DNA of 17,746 nt from Moraxellaceae bacterium (GTDB lineage Bacteria > Pseudomonadota > Gammaproteobacteria > Pseudomonadales > Moraxellaceae), in assembly GCA_003543245.1 (NCBI GenBank), contig DPJB01000017.1:1-17746 (forward strand), in the 5' to 3' direction. This document shows positions 13,220 through 17,746 of this stretch, piece by piece (the stretch's first letter is position 1; every line of letters begins with the position of its first letter). The translations under genes and the position numbers were made by a program. The notes beneath the pieces are model-generated. The model did no database searches. It saw only the letters and a list, made by a program, of their open reading frames with translations, and had not been told where the DNA came from.

Positions 13220-13239
13220 CCTGCAGCTCAGCGTACCAC

Positions 13240-13611
13240 TTACTTCGCGGCGCGCGGAGCCAGCTTTTCCTTGATGCGTGCGGACTTGCCGGAACGATCG
13301 CGGAGGTAGTACAGCTTGGCACGGCGAACGTCACCACGACGCTTCACTTCGATGGAATCAACCACCGGAGAATGCGTCTGGAACACACGCTCAACACCGA
13401 TGCCATTAGAAATCTTGCGCACGGTGAAAGCCGAGTTCAGGCCACGGTTCTTTTTGGCGATAACAACGCCTTCGTAAGCCTGCAGACGCTCACGGTCGCC
13501 TTCCTTAACCTTCACCTGAACGATAACGGTATCGCCCGGGCCGAAAGACGGCACGTTCTGCTTGAGTTGGGACTGTTCAACGTATTGAACCAGGGGATGC
13601 TTGCCGCTCAT
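13240..13611 (-). CDS. rplS: 50S ribosomal protein L19
   Basis: The 123-residue L19 protein sits at the 30S/50S interface. Family signatures are FGPGDTVIVQVKVKEGDRER, YEGVVIAKKNRGLNSAFTVR and the basic C-terminal part KRRGDVRRAKLYYLRDRSGK. Length is close to E. coli L19 (115), with a slightly longer C-terminus. GAGG lies about 8 bases upstream of the ATG. It is the last gene of the rpsP operon, 126 bp after trmD, and is followed by a strong terminator. Confidence 0.98.
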   Translation of the reverse strand: MSGKHPLVQYVEQSQLKQNVPSFGPGDTVIVQVKVKEGDRERLQAYEGVVIAKKNRGLNSAFTVRKISNGIGVERVFQTHSPVVDSIEVKRRGDVRRAKLYYLRDRSGKSARIKEKLAPRAAK

Positions 13612-13737
13612 GGCATTTCCTCAATATATGGTGACAGAGGCTGTGGGTCGGCTTTTTTTGTGAAGCCGCCCGGCGCATACACACCGTTCACATTTGGCAC
13701 ACCGGTTACCCGGCACACCCATGGAGGTAAAAAGGCC

Positions 13738-14502
13738 TTACTGCGCCTTCTCACCCTCGCCGCTTTCGCGACGGATCTCGTCGAGCAATTTCTTCTGCTC
13801 TTTATCCAGCGTGACCTTCTCCAGAAGATCAGGACGACGCTGCAATGTTCTGGCCAGACTCTGTTTGCGACGCCACTTGCGAATCGCTGCATGGTCACCG
13901 GACAGCAACACCGGTGGCACATCCTCACCCTCGTAAACTTCCGGGCGGGTATAGTGCGGGCAATCCAGCAGACCATCGCTGAAGGAGTCTTCCTCCGCCG
14001 AGGCCTCGCAACCGAGCGCACCCGGCAGCAATCGTGTTACCGCATCGATCAGGACCATCGCCGGCAATTCGCCACCCGACAGTACATAGTCACCAATCGA
14101 CCATTCGGCATCAACTTCACGCTGGATCAGCCGCTCATCAATGCCTTCGTAGCGGCCACAGAGAAGGATCATCGACTCTTCTGTCGCCAACTCCTGTACA
14201 CCTGCCTGGTCAAGCACCCGGCCCTGAGGTGACAGGTAAATCACCTTTGGTGTCAGGCCTCTGGCCTGGGCAGCCGCCCTGGCCGCCGCGATCGAGCGCT
14301 GCAGCGGCTCGATCAGCATCACCATGCCGGGGCCGCCACCATAAGGGCGATCGTCCACACGGCGATAATTGTCCTCGGCAAAATCCCGGGGGTTCCAGCT
14401 CTCCAGCGTCAGCAAACCGTTCTTTACGGCACGACTGGTAATACCACTTTCGGTCACTGCCCGAAACATGTCCGGAAACAGGCTGATCAGCCCGACCCAC
14501 AT
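13738..14502 (-). CDS. trmD: tRNA (guanine37-N1)-methyltransferase
   Basis: TrmD makes m1G37 next to the anticodon and so prevents +1 frameshifting. The 254-residue protein follows E. coli TrmD almost throughout: MWVGLISLFPDMFRAV start, DDRPYGGGPGMVM, YLSPQGRVLDQAG, CGRYEGIDERLI and the SPOUT knot SIGDYVLSGGELPAMVLIDA. EDSFSDGLLDCPHYTRPE and PPVLLSGDHAAIRKWR follow. GGGAG lies 8-9 bases upstream of the ATG. It is third gene of rpsP-rimM-trmD-rplS. Confidence 0.98.
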   Translation of the reverse strand: MWVGLISLFPDMFRAVTESGITSRAVKNGLLTLESWNPRDFAEDNYRRVDDRPYGGGPGMVMLIEPLQRSIAAARAAAQARGLTPKVIYLSPQGRVLDQAGVQELATEESMILLCGRYEGIDERLIQREVDAEWSIGDYVLSGGELPAMVLIDAVTRLLPGALGCEASAEEDSFSDGLLDCPHYTRPEVYEGEDVPPVLLSGDHAAIRKWRRKQSLARTLQRRPDLLEKVTLDKEQKKLLDEIRRESGEGEKAQ

Positions 14503-14545
14503 GCTCAGAGCTCCCTTCCCGTCAGGACGTCAATCAAGGCCCTGA

Positions 14546-15097
14546 TCAAAACGCTGGATCCCAATCGACGGTAATGACCCGCCCGACCAGATCCACATCC
14601 TTGACCACTTCACCCGGCAACCAGGGCACCAGTCGTTCTTGCCCATCCAGACTGCCATCTGAGGCCTGTACGACCAGCACATCGTTCGAGCCGGTTTCCA
14701 TCATGCTGTGCACGGTGCCAAGCAACTGGCCATCAGTCGTACGCACTGCCAGATCAATGAGGTCAGACCAATAATAGTCACCCTCTTCAAGCTCGGGCAG
14801 GGCGTCCTTGCGAACCCATATTTCAAGGTTCCGCAATGCTTCAGCCGCATTACGGTCCGGGGACAGGTCAAGCTGGGCAACAATGCCCTTGCCCTGCACC
14901 CGCCACTCCAGCACCTTGACTGCCTTGAAGCCCTCACGGGTCTTCAGGTACCAGGGCTGATAGCCAAACAGATTGGTGATGGGATCGGTCAGGGCATGTA
15001 CCCAGACCCATCCCTTCACCCCATAGGGCGTACTGACATGCCCTATGGCAATCAGATCGGAGGCGACCGGCACCTGTGCCGGCGCCTTCGTAGTCAT
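14546..15097 (-). CDS. rimM: Ribosome maturation factor RimM
   Basis: A 183-residue 30S assembly factor that helps process 16S rRNA and binds S19. The N-terminal RimM domain shows IGHVSTPYGVKGWVWVHALT (about 18-37). The C-terminal PRC-barrel domain shows YYWSDLIDLAV, GTVHSMMETGSNDVLVV and the closing segment ERLVPWLPGEVVKDVDL. The ATG is 5 bp past the rpsP stop with only a weak ribosome site, which suggests coupled translation. Length is normal. Confidence 0.97.
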   Translation of the reverse strand: MTTKAPAQVPVASDLIAIGHVSTPYGVKGWVWVHALTDPITNLFGYQPWYLKTREGFKAVKVLEWRVQGKGIVAQLDLSPDRNAAEALRNLEIWVRKDALPELEEGDYYWSDLIDLAVRTTDGQLLGTVHSMMETGSNDVLVVQASDGSLDGQERLVPWLPGEVVKDVDLVGRVITVDWDPAF

Positions 15098-15102
15098 GAT
15101 GC

Positions 15103-15351
15103 TCAGACTGCCTTGGCAGCAGCCTTCACCAGCGCAGCGACGCGCTCGGATGGCTGGGCACCCAGGGAAACCCAGTACTGGTAGCGCTCTGTGTCGATAC
15201 GAACGCGCTCTTCCTGACCACGGGCAACCGGGTTGAAAAAGCCAACGCGCTCGATGAAACGGCCATCGCGCGGGTTGCGGCTGTCAGCCACAACAACGGA
15301 GTAGAAGGGACGCTTCTTGGCGCCGCCACGGGCGAGACGAATAGTGACCAT
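15103..15351 (-). CDS. rpsP: 30S ribosomal protein S16
   Basis: The 82-residue S16 protein has the family start MVTIRLARGGAKKRPFYSVV and the motifs DSRNPRDGRFIERVGFFNP and ERYQYWVSLGAQPSERVAAL. AAGGA lies 9 bases before the ATG. It is the first gene of rpsP-rimM-trmD-rplS. Its leader carries a promoter candidate and a hairpin. Confidence 0.98.
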   Translation of the reverse strand: MVTIRLARGGAKKRPFYSVVVADSRNPRDGRFIERVGFFNPVARGQEERVRIDTERYQYWVSLGAQPSERVAALVKAAAKAV

Positions 15352-15372
15352 GATCAGGTATCCTTAACAGGG

Positions 15373-15410
15373 TTTCCGTAGTTTGTCGGTCCGCGCGAGC
15401 GCTACGGAAA
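15373..15410 (-). promoter_or_regulatory. Inverted repeat in the rpsP leader
   Basis: TTTCCGTAG (15373-15381) and CTACGGAAA (15402-15410) are perfect 9-bp arms around a GC-rich 20-base loop. On the rpsP transcript the hairpin would end about 21 bases before the start codon, close to the ribosome site. The role is unknown. Confidence 0.45.
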
Positions 15411-15434
15411 TCAACCCGGCGCGGAAGGCCGCAA

Positions 15435-15440
15435 ATTGTA
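15435..15440 (-). promoter_or_regulatory. Possible -10 element for the rpsP operon
   Basis: TACAAT on the minus strand is a 5/6 match to the -10 consensus, about 85 bp upstream of the rpsP ATG. The -35 partner at 17-18 bases (CTTTCAT) is poor. I see no better candidate in the leader. Confidence 0.4.
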
Positions 15441-15540
15441 CGGGAAACCGCTCCCTGATGAAAGCCTGATTTCCCCGCTAGCGCCCGGCCTGCGCTATCA
15501 TGTGGCCCCGCGCCACCGGCTGTGCCGGAGACCCCCTGCC

Positions 15541-16383
15541 TTGCCTGCCCAATCCATTCTCAAGGGCGCTGCCCTGCTGGCCCTCTCGGCCATCCTGTTT
15601 GCCACGATGGGTGTTTTCATCCGCCTTGCCTCGCACAGCGTGGGTAACGAAATCGTGGTCTTTGCCCGCAATCTGGCTGGACTGGTGCTACTGCTCCCCA
15701 TCGTGCTGCTGCAAGGTGAGGCTGGCCTCAGAACGTCAGTGTTTCCCCGGCATCTCTGGCGGGCGCTGACCGGCCTGACGGCCATGTACGGCTTTTTCTA
15801 CGCAATCGCCCATCTGCCGTTATCCAGCGCCATGATCTTTACCTACTCCTCCCCGGTCTTCATTCCGCTGGTGGCATGGCTGTTTCTCAAGGAGCCAATG
15901 ACCCGTCGCGCCTGGCTATCGGCCCTGATCGGCTTTGTCGGTGTCGCGCTGGTCTGCAAACCTGACAAGGGACTGGCCAATCATTTTGCCCTGATCGGGC
16001 TTGGTTCGAGCATACTGGCTGCCACTGCCTTTGTGACCGTGCGCGCATTGGGGGCGACAGAACCGGCCACCCGTGTCGTCTTTTACTTCGCGCTGATCTC
16101 CACCGTGGTGTCGACCATCCCGCTGTTCTGGGCCGGCCGCCCGATTACTCCACACGAATTTGGCCTGCTGGCTGCCGTGGGCATTCTGGCAACGCTCAGC
16201 CAGCTTTGCCTGACGCGGGCCTACGCCCTTGCCCCGGCCAACCGGATTGGACCCGTCACCTATCTGGCCATTGTGGTGGCCGGGATTTATGCCTGGGCCC
16301 TGTGGGGGGAAACTCCGGATGGCTATGCACTCGCCGGCACCGGACTGATTCTGGCAGCTTCACTGGCCAGTCTGCGCCGCTGA
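15541..16383 (+). CDS. DMT-superfamily (EamA) transporter
   Basis: A 280-residue inner-membrane protein with about ten predicted transmembrane helices in two EamA repeats. The first runs from LLALSAILFATMGVFIRLA to LIGFVGVALVCKP. The second begins at LIGLGSSILAATAFVTVRAL and ends YALAGTGLILAASLASLRR. Features typical of the family are MYGFFYAIAHLPLSSAMIF with SSPVFIPLVAWLFLKEP at the end of the first repeat. The substrate is unknown; relatives export metabolites or amino acids. The start is uncertain. TTG at 15541 follows GGAG by 10 bases and gives a normal length; a GTG at 15502 is possible. The frame open to 15436 adds non-family residues. It is the only clear plus-strand gene here, divergent from rpsP and convergent with ffh. 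Confidence 0.88.
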   Translation: MPAQSILKGAALLALSAILFATMGVFIRLASHSVGNEIVVFARNLAGLVLLLPIVLLQGEAGLRTSVFPRHLWRALTGLTAMYGFFYAIAHLPLSSAMIFTYSSPVFIPLVAWLFLKEPMTRRAWLSALIGFVGVALVCKPDKGLANHFALIGLGSSILAATAFVTVRALGATEPATRVVFYFALISTVVSTIPLFWAGRPITPHEFGLLAAVGILATLSQLCLTRAYALAPANRIGPVTYLAIVVAGIYAWALWGETPDGYALAGTGLILAASLASLRR

Positions 16384-16402
16384 CTCCCGCGCTACTGCCC
16401 AC

Positions 16403-16425
16403 AAAAAAGGGCCTGCTACAGCCCC
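16403..16425. terminator. Terminator between the transporter gene and ffh
   Basis: On the minus strand GGGGCTG-TAG-CAGGCCC (one internal mismatch) is followed by TTTTTT (16408-16403), so it should end the ffh transcript. It lies 8 bp past the ffh stop and 20 bp past the transporter stop, and may serve both convergent genes. Confidence 0.75.
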
Positions 16426-16432
16426 TTCTTCA

Positions 16433-17746
16433 TCACTTCTTCTTGTTGAAACCGTCCGGCAGTTTCAGCCCGCCGGGGCCGGGCAACCCTCCCATACCCC
16501 CCATACCACCTGGACCGCCCATGCCCGGCGGCATGCCGCCACCGCCCTGCCCCATCATGCCCTTCATGCCGCGCATCATCTTCATCATGCCGGATGGGGA
16601 AGACAGCTTCTTCATCATTTTTTCCATCTGGGCATGCTGCTTTAGCACACGGTTCACATCCTGGATCTGGGTGCCGGAACCGGTCGCAATGCGGCGCTTG
16701 CGCGAGCCATTGATGACGTCTGGCTTGTGACGCTCGACGGGTGTCATCGAAAGGATGATGGCTTCCATCTTTTTCATTTCCTTCTCGGGTGCACCACCGG
16801 CCATGGCCTGCTGGATCTGGGCACTGTTCATGCCGGGCAGCTTATCGAGCAAACCACCCATGCCGCCGAGGTTACGCATCTGCTGGAACTGCTCAAGCAG
16901 ATCCTGCAGATCGAAGCCCTTGCCCTTCTGGAGCTTCTTGGCGAGCTTTTCAGCCTTTTCCTTGTCGATCTTGCGCTCGACTTCTTCCACAAGCGAGAGC
17001 ACGTCACCCATGCCGAGAATACGGGAGGCAACACGGTCAGGATGGAAAGGCTCCAGCGCATCGGACTTTTCACCGATACCGAGAAACTTGATGGGCTTGC
17101 CGGTAATCATGCGCACAGACAGCGCGGCACCACCACGGGCGTCGCCATCGGTCTTGGTGAGGATCACGCCGGTCAGCGGCAAGGCATCGTTAAATGCCTT
17201 GGCCGTGTTGGCCGCATCCTGACCCGTCATGGCATCCACCACGAACAGGGTTTCCACCGGGTTGATCGCCGCATGCAGCGACTTGATCTCGCCCATCATC
17301 TCTTCATCAATATGAAGTCGACCGGCCGTATCGATGATGACCACATCGGCAAACTTCAGCTTGCCCTCGGCGATGGCACCACGGGCAATGTCATTGGGGT
17401 GCTGATCAGGCGTCGAGGGGAAGAAAATGGCACCGACATCGGCAGCGACCATTTCCAGCTGTTTGATAGCGGCAGGACGGTAAACGTCGGCCGAGACCAC
17501 CAGCACCTTTTTCTTCTCACGCTCCTGCAAATACTTCGCCAGCTTGCCCACCGTGGTGGTTTTACCGGCCCCCTGCAGGCCCGCCATCAGGATGACCGCT
17601 GGTGGTGTGGTCGCAAGGTTCAGGGATTCGTTGGCATCACCCATGGTGCGCACGAGCTCGTCGTGCACGATCTTCACAAAGGCCTGGCCGGGTGACAGGG
17701 CCTGCATGACCTCCTGCCCCAGTGCCTGCTCACGGATACGGTCGAT
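16433..17746 (-). CDS. ffh: Signal recognition particle GTPase Ffh (partial; N-terminus beyond the window)
   Basis: Ffh with 4.5S RNA delivers nascent membrane proteins to FtsY and the translocon. The window holds about 437 residues, lacking only the first part of the N domain. The frame is open to the right edge (IDRIREQALGQEVMQALSPGQ...), so the internal ATG at 17707 is not the start. The GTPase domain shows LMAGLQGAGKTTT (P-loop), the SRP insertion VSADVYRPAAIKQLE, IDTAGRLH, TKTDGDARGGAAL and FLGIGEKSDALEPFHPDR. The M domain includes GSRKRRIATGSGT and a methionine-rich region. The last ~45 residues are rich in Gly, Pro and Met, longer than the E. coli tail, and end LPDGFNKKK. A terminator follows. 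Confidence 0.98.
   Translation of the reverse strand: MDRIREQALGQEVMQALSPGQAFVKIVHDELVRTMGDANESLNLATTPPAVILMAGLQGAGKTTTVGKLAKYLQEREKKKVLVVSADVYRPAAIKQLEMVAADVGAIFFPSTPDQHPNDIARGAIAEGKLKFADVVIIDTAGRLHIDEEMMGEIKSLHAAINPVETLFVVDAMTGQDAANTAKAFNDALPLTGVILTKTDGDARGGAALSVRMITGKPIKFLGIGEKSDALEPFHPDRVASRILGMGDVLSLVEEVERKIDKEKAEKLAKKLQKGKGFDLQDLLEQFQQMRNLGGMGGLLDKLPGMNSAQIQQAMAGGAPEKEMKKMEAIILSMTPVERHKPDVINGSRKRRIATGSGTQIQDVNRVLKQHAQMEKMMKKLSSPSGMMKMMRGMKGMMGQGGGGMPPGMGGPGGMGGMGGLPGPGGLKLPDGFNKKK

Noticed and set aside
13612..13737. A hairpin (GGCTT...AAGCC) and repeated CCGGTGTGCC-like words between trmD and rplS
   Set aside because: The stem is only 5 bp and the repeats are short and imperfect; nothing suggests a terminator or regulator.
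16727..17695. A 322-codon plus-strand open frame opposite ffh
   Set aside because: Antisense shadow of a highly conserved gene, with no domain of its own.

Overview
The window is about 17.7 kb of chromosome from a gammaproteobacterium with moderately high GC. The genus cannot be assigned from this sequence. Almost every gene lies on the minus strand. In transcription order the housekeeping backbone is ffh, then rpsP-rimM-trmD-rplS, xerD, dsbC, hom, thrC, recJ and prfB. This order is familiar from gammaproteobacteria. A DMT-family transporter gene lies on the plus strand between ffh and rpsP.

The backbone is interrupted between thrC and recJ by a four-gene operon at 8357-3264 (minus). It encodes a class II DMSO-reductase-family molybdoenzyme: a Tat-targeted molybdopterin catalytic subunit, a four-cluster iron-sulfur subunit, a heme-b-type gamma subunit and a TorD/NarJ-like assembly chaperone. 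The order alpha-beta-gamma-chaperone matches ebdABCD-type operons. The substrate cannot be read from the sequence. The family includes ethylbenzene, sterol and dimethylsulfide dehydrogenases as well as selenate and chlorate reductases.

Just past the chaperone stop codon, beside recJ, lies a decayed 180-bp copy of the 3' third of thrC (3069-3248). It shows 113 of 145 identical bases in its gap-free part, a 51-bp deletion and two in-frame stops. The intact thrC and this remnant therefore bracket the molybdoenzyme operon. This suggests the operon arrived by recombination at thrC, or that thrC was duplicated around it. Inside the remnant a strong Shine-Dalgarno (AGGAGG) precedes a 51-codon reading frame whose stop overlaps the recJ start codon as ATGA. 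recJ has no Shine-Dalgarno of its own, so its translation may be coupled to this frame.

Other readable signals are the prfB programmed +1 frameshift site, a hom promoter embedded in a long palindrome, hairpin terminators after thrC, after rplS and between the convergent transporter and ffh genes, an inverted repeat in the rpsP leader, and AT-rich inverted repeats upstream of the molybdoenzyme operon. I see no tRNA, rRNA, CRISPR array, transposase or integrase.
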